The notes under the pieces are model-generated. The model searched no databases. It saw nothing but the letters and a program-made list of their open reading frames with translations, and was not told the origin of the DNA. From Tomocerus qinae (Eukaryota; Arthropoda; Collembola; Entomobryomorpha; Tomoceridae): a stretch of 64,000 nt of DNA. Both the position numbers and the translations under genes were made by a program. The first letter of the stretch is position 1. Every line of letters begins with the position of its first letter. This document shows positions 1 to 13,440 of the stretch, piece after piece. Location of the stretch: the NCBI GenBank assembly GCA_020055645.1, contig CM034549.1, positions 30,029,930 through 30,093,929 on the forward strand, given 5' to 3'.

Positions 1-107
1 GTAAAGGGAAGGGGAAGAAAGGAAAAGGAAATAAAGGTGGTTTCGGAGGAAGCAAGAAAAAGTTCGATGGCGGCGGAAGAAGTAAAGGGAAAGGGAAGAA
101 GTTTTAA
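1..107 (+). CDS. C-terminal end of a Gly/Lys-rich protein (partial)
   Basis: Reading from base 3, an open frame runs off the left edge and ends at TAA 105-107. It encodes about 34 residues made almost only of Gly, Lys, Ser, Phe and Arg, with a GGFGGSKKKFDGGGRSKGKG-like tail. Such basic GGF/RGG-like tails are common at the C-terminus of nucleolar RNA-binding proteins and some DEAD-box helicases, but no diagnostic domain lies inside the window, so the family cannot be named. A canonical AATAAA sits at 247-252, 140 bases past the stop, which fits a short 3' UTR. The other open frame through this stretch continues past a plausible gene end into AT-rich sequence and looks like a shadow. Intron structure upstream is unknown. 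Confidence 0.6.
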   Translation, partial: KGKGKKGKGNKGGFGGSKKKFDGGGRSKGKGKKF

Positions 108-246
108 ATTATTTTTTTATGACGTGATTATCGAAGTATATATTATGTTTATATATATGATTATAGTTGTAGTGGTTAGTACATATATTGTAATCTATAT
201 ATCGATATTTTATTTGCAAATATACATGTATTTGTTATGATATGTC

Positions 247-252
247 AATAAA
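247..252 (+). terminator. Poly(A) signal of the left-edge gene
   Basis: A perfect AATAAA hexamer lies 140 bases after the TAA of the Gly/Lys-rich reading frame. No competing signal is seen between the stop and this site. Confidence 0.5.
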
Positions 253-3200
253 ATACCGATAATGTGTATTTCGCTTTCAAAATGTATATATTTTGATTAC
301 GGACCCCATTTTCATGCTTATAACCAATCTAGGATTTTAAAATATCCAGCAATAAGTATCACCCATTAAGTCAAGCGTCATCAAATCAAAATTCTCACCC
401 AAATTATTCTGTTTTCTGCCACAGAAGGAAATAACGGCAGAAGAGGTTCGATTACGTGCACGCTCTAACCCCTCATTACAGTAACTAATATTTCAGGCCT
501 TGATCTTGAAAACGAATTCATTATTTTCATACATTTTTAAAACTCTTACGAATGCGGATGGAGAAAAATAATGCCTGCTTAGGTATGGTTAGTTACGAAG
601 GGAATCATTATACATGTCATTATTTTATTTGGAAATTATTCTTACAAGGCTATTGAAGTGTTTTGGATCTTGAACAAACTGTGGATAGTAGTAGTCCTGG
701 TGGTATGGTAGGTACCGAATACAGGAGAACACGAGTAGTTCTTATACAACTAAATCTATGAATCATCATCGTGCACACCGGCCATAAATTCTTATGGGAA
801 TCTAAACCAATTACATAACATGTGCAGGAAAATGTTGAAGAATAGCCTTTATTGTGTTCAAAAGCATCCTTATTTTATTTCGAACATATGTGAGTGTGAA
901 GGAGATCCCTGTTTTTTATCATGCTATATCACAGGACAACCAAAATACAAACCAGTGAGAACCAGTGAGTACTGAGTACTGTGAGTACTAGAGTTCAATA
1001 TTTTTTATTTTATACATACCCAAGAGTACATGTTCTGGATATACATATAATATTATGAATACATAAATATCAACATCTTGGTGTACTATCTGCATGTTTT
1101 AAGAATACCTGGAATACCTAATGAAATGAGAGTAGCTAATAAATACACATGCAGTACACTCATAGCGTACAAAACCGATTTCGTTCATAATGCCCGTTTT
1201 TAGAGATTGCTTAAATACCTGTAGCTCTATGCGTCATTCACAACTCATAACTTCCTGTGTGGTTTTGTAGGGATCATAATATCACACAATCTGTCGATTT
1301 AACTATTCCAGTAATTAACATTTTCTGAATTTATAATGCTTTATATGCTGCATACACTCACGTACACATTTTGTAGATTTATTTTCTCATGCATAGCCTA
1401 GTCTAGTCTCAATCAAATAAAAGTTAAATCTGATTTGATTTACCCATTTTATAAGGGGGTAATGCGAAAATACTGTAATTTGTAAACAGGTTGAAAGTTA
1501 AAGACAGTAATAGTGAGTGACCATGAGACTGAGACAACAGCTGATTTGGATATCTACCTACTATATAAACATTCGATTTCGATTACTACACATATTTTGA
1601 TTATGAATAAAAGCTTAGTAAGTTTGAAATACTTTTCATTGAATTTATGAGTAAATTAACACAAATGACAAATAACTACCTGCAAACTTTCATTAAGAAT
1701 TTGTATTTAATGAACCGAAGATTTCGGGTGAGAAACTGCACAGTTTGTCCGATTTTCAACGCACACAGTTTAGATATTATAGACATTATTCATCCCAATA
1801 ATCTCATCTCATCCGTAAGGCTGTTCGAATTTAGCCTTAAAGGTCAACTTCAGCAATGAAGGTTTATTTATGTCGTAGTCATATCTATCAAGCAACACTG
1901 TTGGACTTGAGACTCCAGATAACTAACGGGAATCTCACACTCATGACCTTAACAGTTTTGTCAATCATTTCTATACGCAGTTATTACATTTAACAGTAAT
2001 CCTGTGCACTGTTAAAGTATAGGTATCTAATTCTTTTAATGAAAATTCACATAATTCGATCATTGATGAGATTGTAAAATCTTTGATTGGAGGTTGAAGT
2101 TAGAAAGTCATTGCTGCTGCAGTGTATAGTAAACCAAGATAGCAATGTACAGTTAATGTGACTAACATTTGACGAATAAAGTTTTAGGAAATGGTAGGTA
2201 ATTAAAAATGGGAAGTCCGCAAACTACCTTCCTGCTGCCACAATATTTTATACGGTATAATATTATTAATGAGGCTATATGTACCCGCCATATAATAATC
2301 AGATATAAATTTTCCCATGAAAACAGTATCCAAATGTTTCATCATGACGAGACGTTCACTTTAGCGGGTTCAGTTATTGTGCCTGCAAAAAGTGGAAATT
2401 AGTTTAAGTGCAAAAAGTGGGAGTTTAAGGGAATTTATGGTTTTGCCCTTTGGAAAACACGATGACATCTTTAAATCAACTACAACTCGGTACCTATATT
2501 GCAGATGGTCCTTTGCTGCCACCATCACATCAAATTAAATCATAAGCCGGTTTCGTTAACGATAGTTACATAAAAACCTCAAGTCACCTCGACTTCCAGA
2601 CATATTAAATTAAATGAAAAATATCATTACTTATAATTGCATAGGTATTGTCAAAGTGGAGTGTAAAGTGAGGTAGTTTAGAGGAAAAGAAGTACCTCAT
2701 CCTAGTGAATCATTGACACAGCAAATAATTGTGCATATAATATGTACTTACGTCTTAGGTATAACTACTTCACTAATCGCATATTAGTACAATGTCCGTA
2801 CTCTTATTTACTACTTTATTGCTACCTGTGTATTATTCACTTCTATTATGCAAGTGTCCATATTACGTATCTTGTCTGCTCCCACGGACCTTCAATAGAT
2901 TTTAACTAGCTATCTAAAGAGGTATTTAGTTAGATTGAAATATCCAATCACATGAAAATGCTATCTGAATGGCTCTATAAGGAATGACATTAAAATGATT
3001 TTTTTTTCGCTTCTAGTGTTTTAACTTGATATGTTTATTGCAATCATTATGCATAATAAAGATTGAGACTAACATTTTATTTTGTTTATATGTTGATACC
3101 TATGTTTGTCAAACCATCTACATGCATCTGCTTAATGAGTACTAGAAATATGTGTTCGTTTTTCTTGATTCAATTATATTTACTTTCTTTAGGAATTGAA

Positions 3201-5526
3201 AGACTAACTCTTTTGTAATGCACCCGACAAGGGATGTGTAATAAATTGTAAAGATTGAGTCAACAGAACCTTGAAACGGTTTAAGAGTTTTCGTATCCAA
3301 TTTTTGACCATATTTACGAATTGCTGAACCGTATGTTAAAACCTTTTGGAGATATTTTGGAAACCTAATCCCCGGCAACTTAGGAATTAAAAAATAATGA
3401 GCTGCTGAATGCAGTAGAAATCTTCAAGGTTATTAGCATTCCAAAAGCAATTTTACATAACAGTTAATTTTTTTGTTTTTGTACTAATCTAAATGGTTAA
3501 CTAGGACATCTCATCATCTCGTATCCTCGTATTTTTACAAAATTCCTTTAAGCTACACAAATACTAAACAGATGAGGTTGTTGAGGCAGTTTACATAAAT
3601 TTTGCATTACATGTGATCTTATAAATTCACAAGTATCAAGTAAAAGAGGATTATATAAGTTATTATGTAATTGAGTATCAGCAAAAGCATGCAAAAGGAT
3701 GATAGGTACCTGTACCTGGCGTAATTATATTATCTGGATAAACTTATCTTGTGCTGCTGGGAAAAAATTTGATTTACCGAGGAAATCTGGAATTAAACTT
3801 TTTGCAACCTTTGTTAACCATGTTTCCCGTAAGTGTGAAAATATCTGCCAACATTATGCCCGTCATGCCGTCATTACCTGTCCCAGTAAAGGTATAACGC
3901 TTTTTTGACATACCGAACTATCGAACTATGCCAGCCATATTCATATTTACTATTCATTCCTTTATAAATGGGAATATTCGAGCGTACTATAATATTGTAC
4001 CAAATGATGTAATGATACTAATAGGATCACAAAATCAGGTTTTAATTGGATTGAACTTGTATTTTCCTTGAACTTGTGATTTCGGAAAGTATTTCTCCCT
4101 CTCTGCAAACTTTTCTGATTGTTATTCATTCTGTGTTGTTACATCTACTATATACTAATAGTATTATAATGAACTATGTCTATGAACCTTCACTATGTAT
4201 AAAGACATTATAAACATATTATTTAAATGAGGTATATGGGATTAGATGTACTGTATTAAAAAGTTGAATATTCAATTTTAATGTGCCCTTAGGCATAATA
4301 GTGCTTTTACGTAATACAATCTCCTTTAATTAAAGCTTCCTCTAAACACTCAAGGAACAAAGGAAATAATCTGATTTTACTTTCGTTTGAGTCGAGCAAG
4401 AAATAAAACTAAAGTTGTTAAATGCATAGTTGTTGCTGAAAAGCAAAAAGCAATGGTTGGCAGTTAGTTGTTGACGTAGGACGTAGTAGTATGTAGTACG
4501 TAGCATATGATAGCTCATAGGATGACATTTAATATTAACAATGATTGTCAGTGTCTGATGTGTCTACAGAATGGTAAACGGTAGATACTTTGCAATAAAA
4601 GCAAGCATATTGAGAAGCATTATGGGAAATTAACAAGGGTGGAAAAAATTTTCCCATCAATGTATTAAGTGCGTTTTGTTTATGGCTGTTGGACAACATT
4701 GAATCTTACAATGCTTTTAACGCGAAAATATATCATGCATGGCAAATATATGATTTATAATATTATTACCTATTTGCACAAGAAGGTTTCAAGGAAAACT
4801 CTCTCGGTAAAGAAAAGGAGAATAAAGTACTCCTGTGCAAAAATTGTGCAAAATGAGTTCAAGTCCAAATCATTGCATGAGTATGAACATGATTTTTGTT
4901 TAAAATGTTTGTTCTAAAGCTAAATTCCTTCCCTAGAGCTGAAGTTTTGTTCACTTCATTTTGTAAACAATTTATCCAACAAGAAGCTTTGTAAATTAAT
5001 TGGCCATGTCTCACAATTTGCTTTTGTGTTGATGTAAAAGTGCTGGTGTATTATGTAATTATGTACTAAGAAGGAATTATTTATGTTTACATGATGATAA
5101 AACAACTTTTGGAAGGCAAACCAAAGATTTTTATGACAAGATGTTGTTGCTTTATTAATCATCACAATTTAATTGGATTGATGAGAAACACATTTGAGTA
5201 GATTAGATATGTATTGTACAACGATGTTAACCAAAAACAGGTAATATGCGCCACAAAACCATATCACAACATAAAAATCACTAGTACTGGTTTAAATTCA
5301 ATTAAAATTAGCATTTGATTTAGTAAATGTCAAATGTTCTCCAGAATATTAGAAATTAGAAATATTTACATAACCCATTTAAAGTACACCTTGCTCTCCT
5401 TTGTGCTTTAACAGTTCGACAATTTAATAAACAAGAAAAACAATCGTAGTGCTAATATTAAATACCATAATATTAAATTACATTACAATTAGTATAGTCG
5501 TCAACAAAAAACTTACACTAATGAGG
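253..5526. other. Gene-free AT-rich stretch
   Basis: No gene is supported here. Open frames of 60-80 codons on both strands lack splice-compatible neighbours and recognisable domains. The only one with a faint family resemblance is on the minus strand at 3142-3378: it resembles the C-terminal part of non-LTR reverse transcriptase ORFs (a YGSAI-type motif followed by a Gln-rich joint and a Tyr-Thr pair). It is too short and diverged to call with confidence. Confidence 0.5.
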
Positions 5527-6424
5527 TTATCCGAACAGATTATTGTTATTATTTCTGTTGTAGTTGTTGTAGCTGTTGTACCCTTGATTTAAGGCAGTAT
5601 TACTATTGTAATTGTAAGCATTGTTAGTAGGTCGGTTGTATGCGTACCGGTTGTTATTTCCAAACATACCAGGGAAGAACATTCGAAGCATATTAGGGAT
5701 GAAGTTGATTTTGGCATTGATGAGGTCCAAAATGGGATTTGGTGGAGGTGGTTGTTCAGTTGGAGATTCAGTGGGCTGTTGCTCTGGAGGATAAGTGCTC
5801 AGGATTGGGTAAGGGTAGTTAGTACTGGAATTGCTATCACTTCCGTTGTATCGACTCATGATCAAATTCTGTGCTCTTTGCCATGCCAGTTGTTGTTGCA
5901 AATATTGCATTTGTTGCTGATAGTAGTTATTGCTGGGAGAGGATTGAACCGATCGTTGTTGGTACATGGGTTGTTGCTGGTTCATTTGGTTCAAACAATT
6001 CGGATTGATGAGAAAAGTGAGTAAACATGTGGTCATTCTTCCCAACATCCCAATCGTTCTTTTTTGTCTAGTGTTATTTTCATTTTCAACCAATTGATTA
6101 TCTTTCGAAACTCCGCCTTCGAATTCCAATTCTGCTGGAATTCCTTTTTGTTCATTTTCTACAGATAATTGTGAAGCCACAGCAGCTGGGTTAAGCTGTA
6201 GACAAAGAAAATTAAAACGGTAATTTAGATAATATCGTAAATACCCAGAGGAAAGGTCGATTCAAAATGAATAACAATTATTGAATCAAATACATCATTT
6301 ATTCCTAATAATAACAAGTCTCGTGAGTTATTACCTCTGTTTCAGGAAGATTTTTGCTAAGGACTCCATTTGGTGTCCAGCAGACAGCCAGGAGAACAAA
6401 TAAGCTTATGTGAATTGAGTACAT
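5527..6424 (-). CDS. Secreted Asn/Gln-rich proprotein, unrecognised
   Basis: Two exons: 6335-6424 and 5527-6195, joined in phase 0 across a 139-base GT-AG intron, giving 252 residues. Residues 1 to about 24 form a typical signal peptide (Met-Tyr start, a hydrophobic Leu/Val/Ala core, cleavage near LS-K). A short acidic propeptide follows and ends in the furin-type site RQKR at residues 73-76. The mature part has a short hydrophobic stretch with two Cys (around residues 85-97), a Gln-rich region, a Pro/Glu/Thr segment (PPEQQPTESPTEQPPPPNP) and a Tyr/Asn-rich tail ending NNNNNLFG. No catalytic domain is visible. Low-complexity secreted proteins like this occur among cuticular, silk-like and glue proteins, but that is only a compositional analogy. 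The reading frame, signal peptide and exact splice phase make it a real gene; function is unknown. Confidence 0.75.
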
Positions 6425-9400
6425 CTTCTGTAATTGACATTTAATAAATTCCTTTAAATATCTCATGTTGAGTTTTTACATAATTAATTGCTGAAGCATA
6501 AAAGACAACCTGAGAGTTATCATGCGAAGGCTGAAAGTGCATTTATGTTTATTGCTCAGGGAAATGAGATTGCATAATTATAAGAATTACATTGTCCAGT
6601 CTCTGTTTAATTTTTGACTTCCTATGTATTTCCATCATGCAATTTCAATTCCTAGGAAAATATATTTGGAGGGTTATTTAATCCGTGCTTTCAGGTAATA
6701 AGCTTGCTTTCAAGAAATAGACAATACAACACGCTTTTGCATTAAGAATATTGTTCAGGTAAAGGTAAGGCTAGAAATTCAAGGTAGCGTAGCGAATATA
6801 GGGCTTTCCCTAACAATGTATTATTCAGATCGCTTTTTATGCGAAAGTGTGAGAATGGATCGCAAGTATTCCTATTTTATAAGTTATTATTTTACCATAC
6901 AGCTCAAACCAAATAGCCTTAATGAGTAGGTTGTTGATACATGTGTAACTATATATACCTATCTAGACATTTTTCTGAACGTAGTGAATGTACACCCAAA
7001 AGAGCAGAAATCCTCTCAAACGAATGCTAACTTGTGTACGGTTATGTAATAAAGTGTGCATTAGTAATGAGACTATAAGTAATAACCAAGGGAAATGGGA
7101 CTTTTAATGATAACTAGATCAAGCTTGCCTAGACCACGCAATGAAGAAGTGCTCTACACTACTTTATGTCTGCCATTAAGTGTTTCATGGGGTGAAGGTT
7201 ATGAAAAGTTGCTGCAATGTACAAAGTTATTTTGTCGGTATGTGAATTTATTTTTTATATCCTATTTATATCTTCCTATGCTGTACCAAACTACCTCGAT
7301 CCTGTTCTATCTTCTTCGGGAATACAATTAAAGTCAGGAGCTGTGCTAAAATGTTCTGCAAACCTTTCTTACACAACTACTAATTAGGTGTGATTGTTGC
7401 CCTTCACATGAAATAAAATGAACTTATTTCATCCCACTTTTCAATACAATTTATCTTCTCTATCTCCCGGTAAATGCCTGAGAAATTAATCTTAAAGTCC
7501 ACTAACAACAATTATATTGTTTCATACATCATTATTCTCGAAAGCCAATTCCTTATACGTTTTCATAGGGTTTAGTGCAAAAATGCAGTGCTATGCAAAT
7601 AGTACTTAAATACTACATCTCTGTAAAAACTATATTTGCTGAATCTATTCTTTCAAAAACTTTCAAATTCCTGAATATAATATGAAAATGAAAAGAAACT
7701 AAAATGCTAAATCAATGTGAAAATGGGATGAGCTTGTAAATGCATCCCCAAATGATTCAAAGAAAACTTCCTTTTAGTAAATATTTAATCTTTGTATTGT
7801 TTGTATTTAACTGAATATATATCGTTGCTTCAGTCAGAATTGAACAGAATTAATCGAGTTAACTGAAAAATGGTTTTTCTTGAATTATAGGTTTGTAGAA
7901 TATCGAAACTATAGTTGATACTCAATTGAAACGTTTTAAGTCACTGTATGCGTACGGGATGGCAAAATTTTTGCAACAAGTGTTGGTGGCATTGCCAAAT
8001 GTATAAAACAATTGTAAAATCTACAAATTTATCTAGCACAAGCAATATTGAATGAAAGTGAAAATTTGAATTTCTGAATTATTGAAATGTTTTAAAATGC
8101 TGACCTTTTGATTAGTTTCCTTAAAGTTGTAATGGGAGCAAGTGAACTTTGATAAGATTTGAAGGAAGAAGTGATGAAGTAGTCAGCTTTGGAGGACAAA
8201 GTAGAAGTGAAATATGAAACTGGATGTGTTGCAATTTTATATGCCTGCCGTGGTGATTTGTTTTCTCTCGGAGCGGGCAAAGAAATAGTTTGCACCTGGA
8301 GAAACTGGAGACGACTGATTAAGTAAGATGAGTATGATGTACAGCAGTATGAAGAATAGAACTATCTATGCAAGTAATATATAGCAAGGCAGTATACCTG
8401 AGTTATGAGATTTTTCAGTTAAGTGGGAGGTGCCTGAAATTGCGAGGATATCCCACAAGCACAAGTATAGTCCATCAATTTAGATAATAGACTTGTGAAA
8501 TTGCATACTATATTTACAATAATTCTACCTACTACTTAAGCATGTCGAAGATTACTTTAGAATTTGCACACTCATGTACGTCTATAAGGGAAAAAGAAGG
8601 TGCACGGCGTATTCACATGAGAATGGTACTTAAGTTCAGTTATTAACGCTAAGTTATATAAAAGCGAAGCACGAAGGGAAACAACGTATAAAACAAAATC
8701 TGACAAGTTGCAAATATGCAATGCGAAATAACATAAGACGGAAAGTATAAGGTCAGTGAGGGGGAGACCGGTTCCTAATACAATTCAAGCACCTCAGAGT
8801 CAGAAGGTACCTATCAAAGTATCAAATCATTCGTAATAAGACTTGAAACAAACAAATAAGTGACATGGTTTGAACTGAACTGAACCGAACTGATGACGAT
8901 GATGGGATGGGAACAAAAGCCATTACTACACCAAACGACCAGTGTAGGGATGTTCACCATTAAAGGTCATCCCTCTTCTTATCTCATATGGCAAACTGAA
9001 CAATCGCCAATTCTATGGGCTGTCTGCAAATCCGTGTCACTATCTGGAACAATAAGAGCAAGACGACCATAAATTCTTTTGATGTTTATAACATTATCGC
9101 TTACTATTACACAGATAATGTTACATCCAACTAATTGCTAATGAATAATTCTACACCTGTGCATCCCTTTGTCTTCCGACTATTAACAAGTCAGCATCAA
9201 TGTACATAATATGCTGATTTATTAGCTGTGCATATGTTAATAATTCGTAACACAGTACCAACTATCAACTAAAAATTTTTGTTGGTTTATAAATTCATTA
9301 AAAAAAATATTAATGCCTATACCTACCTAAAAAGGGTTTTCCCTAACTTGTAGATACATGTTAATGAATTATGCCCAATTACTTGCAATATGAACACGAA

Positions 9401-10889
9401 CATGTATTTTAGTTCAATATCCTGGCTACTACAAGCAATAACACTAGCAATTTCACGTTATTATAATGTCTTACATGCATATTTACCTCTAGTGAAGTAT
9501 AATCGGCCCTATGTAGCAATTCTTATGTAGTAAATCTAAACGAATAACCATTTTTTATTAATTTTTTTCAGCTAGCTAAAAGTTATTTACCAATTCAATT
9601 GCTCTTTTATTGCGATGTTAGTTTTCTAAGTATCTTAATACATACTTTTAGTACCAAATGATAATGGAGGTAATAATAATTGATTATGGAATGGATATAA
9701 ATTCGGTCCGACAAGTTCATTTACCTACCAAGTAAGTGGCAATGGACTTGTAAGATTTTTGATTTGAATGACTGAAGAATGGAATTATGATTTAATGTTA
9801 GCATATTATAGAAGCTACTAAACGAATTCATTGAACATTTCCTGCGATTACTGGAGAGCATAACGCTCATCAGTTTTATCTGTTTGTATACAATTTCCAG
9901 TACTAGTGGGAAAAGTATTTGTTGTGCATAATTTATAATGTTCTCGGCTATTGTACTCATTAAATCATATTAACTTGCCTTTGCATGCAGTAGATGAGTC
10001 AGTGAACAGGTTAAATTTAAAATAATTTAGAGTTAAAGTAACTCTTTTCGAATGCAACCATATTGCAGTGATACAACTTAAGTGTTAGCAAAATTATTTA
10101 TTTAAATATTTCTGATGTCTCTCTTGTATTTCTTTACTATGTCTATTCGAACCATCTACACCACAAAGATAATAGAAGTACTAGACGTATCGCAGACTTC
10201 TTATGCGTGCCTTTATAGCATATCACTGCAGAAGACGCAGGTAATCTAATTATATATAAAATGCAATGTAATTTAAAGATCATGTTTGTACTACTTAAAC
10301 GTATACAATGCTTATACAAGGCACATTTTATGCGTTATTGCTGTGAATACGAAGCAATAGCACCTCTCTGTAATGTGTAATTGTAAGTCAAGATCAAGAT
10401 TGCTATAAAAACGTTTGAGTTGTAGCGTAGGTTGAGCTTGAAACAATGGCTTGAGATCAATGCGTAAAGAAAATGATAGACAATTTAAAAATTCCGTTAT
10501 TCCGCGACATAATTTACGGAAGATGAAATGAAAACATCGCCAAACTGCCCATTTTGGGTTACAACTTACAACAATCGTATCTGTATTGTATATGTAACAA
10601 TAAGCCTCCGATTCCTCGATAGAGAGCTACCTACTATAAGTGTGTCAATGTACAAGTTGCAAAAGGGATGCTTTAGATATTGATATCCTTTATCAAATCA
10701 TAATCAGATGAGATGAAAGGTATGATTCTACTTATCGGAAAATTTTTGCTGATACTGGGGATTGCATAAATGGATTCTGGGTACAATTTTATACAATTCA
10801 ATCAAAGTATCTACAATATTACAATCCACAAATAAATAGTTTGACTTAGAAAACAACTTCAGATGTACATTAGGTATGTGATGTATCAT
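6425..10889. other. Intergenic, no gene supported
   Basis: AT-rich sequence with no recognisable coding gene. One minus-strand frame at 8092-8295 is bounded by a CAG acceptor-like and a GTCAGC donor-like sequence and has a balanced composition, so it might be an isolated exon; no partner exons were found. The remaining open frames here look like chance. Confidence 0.45.
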
Positions 10890-10897
10890 GTTGCATT

Positions 10898-11447
10898 CAA
10901 TGTACAAAATGTACCACTTTTTAGGCTTTTTTACCATCAAAGTGGTAAAAATGGACTTTATGGTAAAAATGCATTAAATGGTAAATAGCGATTGATTAGA
11001 CAGATTAGTACAGATACACAATACTTACTAAAATATAAGTTTTAAATTTATTTTCAATGAAATATTTCCAATTAGCAGCCCCTTATCAAATTAACCCTAT
11101 TTACTTGACTGTTCACCGACAGTTATAAAACAATGTTACTAAAGATTTCATTTGGTCTCGCCAATTCAAAATTGACATGATGTGCCAATTTAATTGCAAT
11201 TAATTTCTCAATTTGCAAATAAGTGCGATTAGTGTCCCAATTGGTTGAATCCAATAATTCTGATGATGAACACTTATCATTTTGTGACAGCAAACTGCTG
11301 CTAAGCTATTTCATACTTTGGCACCGAATTTTATTCAAAATTGTTACCATTTATACCCCTTACCACTACTTATGGTATTCAACGTTAAATAAATACCATT
11401 AAATACCACTTACCACTGGGAAGTGGTAAATGGTATTTTGTACACTG
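10898..11447. mobile_element. hAT-like MITE with 8-bp target duplication
   Basis: The left end reads CAATGTACAAAATGTACCAC and the reverse complement of the right end reads CAGTGTACAAAATACCATTT, so the termini form an imperfect inverted repeat starting with the CAGTG-type end of hAT elements. Flanking 8-mers are GTTGCATT (10890-10897) and GTCGCATT (11448-11455), matching at 7 of 8 positions, as expected of an aged hAT target duplication. The 550-base interior has several TACCACT/AGTGGTA sub-terminal motifs and no coding capacity, so this is a non-autonomous copy. Confidence 0.7.
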
Positions 11448-11962
11448 GTCGCATTATAGTAGTATGTTGATATTCAGCATCGACGTCATAAGAGCAAAAA
11501 CAATCAGTTCAGTCTTGTGGATTAGGTAGTTAAACTTCGTACTATTAAAAATTACTATTGCAACTGGCAACTTACAACACAACAGTTACAATAACTGACA
11601 ACTAAATGTTCAGAGTTCAGACGCCCAAACAATTAAATGAAAACGGCCTACCAGCGTGATCATTTATGGTATTTATGTTCTATCTAACTAGGCAATGAGG
11701 ACAAAATATACAAAATATCCCCACATACGCACATACATTACTAAACTTGTCCACTTTTTTGTCTATGACGCATATAAAATGTGGTAATGAAGTAATTAGA
11801 AGCTCCACAAGACAATAGCAGACACTTATGATGGATCATTCGGCATAGTTTACAATGAATTGTAACACAGCTAATCTTCACCTTCATGAAATGATTAAAG
11901 TCCGGGTTCATAGTTACGGACAGATTTTCCGACTATCATATTCCCATTTAAATTACACATAA

Positions 11963-13245
11963 ACTTTTTTTAGGAGAATCCCTAAGGATCTGAGACCATT
12001 GGTCCTACACCCATACATTAAATGTAAAAAAGATTCGTCGAAACCTATTCCATGCAGGACATAAAAAAATTTCACATTTTTATCTTCTACTTCAAGATAT
12101 AAGGTTTAACGATGATATCTTGAAGTAGAAGACAAAAATGTGAAATTTTTTTTGTCCTGCATGGAATAGGTTTCGACGAATCTTTTTTACATTTAAGGTT
12201 ACACTTTGGCCCTGCATAGCAACCACAGGGGACTATCAAAATGCATGTTAAAAAATCTTTTACATCGACTATTATAACTTCCGGAGGATCAGTCTGATTT
12301 TTATGGAACCTACATTTTTGGAACCGTGGACTATCAAGGAACAAAAGTTACCATTCGGAATTTTGATATAGTTGCTTTAAATGGACCAAAAACATCAACG
12401 TTTTATAAAAAACTAAAAATGACTCATTTTTTTGGGAATTTGATTTTTTTAAATGCATTTAAAACAACTATATCAAAATTCCGAATGGTAACTTTTGTTC
12501 CTTGATAGTCCACGGTTCCAAAAATGTAGGTCCCATAAAAATCAGACTGATCCTCCGGAAGTTATAACAGTCGATGTAAAGATATTATGATGAATTTTAA
12601 ATGCATGGAGGTTGACCCGAATTGCTGATGATGGAATACCGAGGGCATAAGTCAATGCAATTCCAAAAAATTAGTTTCTAGGAAACGGGGAAGTGTATTA
12701 TATTATAAAGATTTCTATACTGACTTGTATAGTAGCATTTCCACCTGTCGTCATTGGCAATGTTATTACAAATACTTTAGTACAAAATCTTTTTGTTTGC
12801 ATCTTGCTTCAATGCATTCATACTTGTAAGTTTAAGTTATAACCATGGTTGTTATAACTACTATCAAAGATGTCTATTGTCCATGTGACATAAACGGCCA
12901 TCAAGTACAAGCATTGACACCGTAGTCATAGTGATATAGTACTAACCAAAGTACTAACCAATAGATTTACAAATATTATACCATAAGACGGCCGTTTATG
13001 CCGCATGGAATTCATTTTGTTATTGACTTGATAGCATCTTGTTTATCAATATTGCACTGCCAAAACTTCCCCTTGAGGTAGTGGAATGGCCGGGTAGGTT
13101 AACTATGGGGTTTCGGATGTGACAATTGACGGGTTAAATTTTGGAAATTATATTTTTTTCGTTAGCAACCAACGTAAACAGCGTCCTTAATGTATGGGTG
13201 TAGGACCAATGGTCTCAGATCCTTAGGGATTCTCCTAAAAAAAGT
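11963..13245. mobile_element. Fold-back element with 58-bp terminal inverted repeats and nested palindromes
   Basis: Bases 11963 to about 12020 are repeated in inverse orientation at about 13188-13245, sharing the core AGGAGAATCCCTAAGGATCT. Inside lie two further large palindromes: 12020-12100 against 12114-12197 with a loop of about 13 bases, and 12254-12380 against 12463-12587 with an 80-base loop. No transposase is encoded. Short open frames over the arms are by-products of the palindromes. No clear target duplication is seen, so the superfamily is undecided. Confidence 0.65.
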
Positions 13246-13440
13246 ACGAATTTCGTATGAAATCGAGATCCCATTTACCCTCCATGCAAATTTTGCTAGT
13301 TACCTAGCAACATCCCCACTTGTGGTTGAGACAGGTAAAGGGTTTCAAAAACTATACCCTTCCCTTAAGGGAAGCGTATGTTGGCAACCGGCAAATTATT
13401 CTGACTATCATATTGCCTCTTAACTTTTTTTGCACCAAAA

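Noticed and set aside
12087-12344. 85-codon minus-strand frame with several Cys
   Set aside because: It runs through one arm of the large palindromes of the fold-back element; the codons are a by-product of the repeat.
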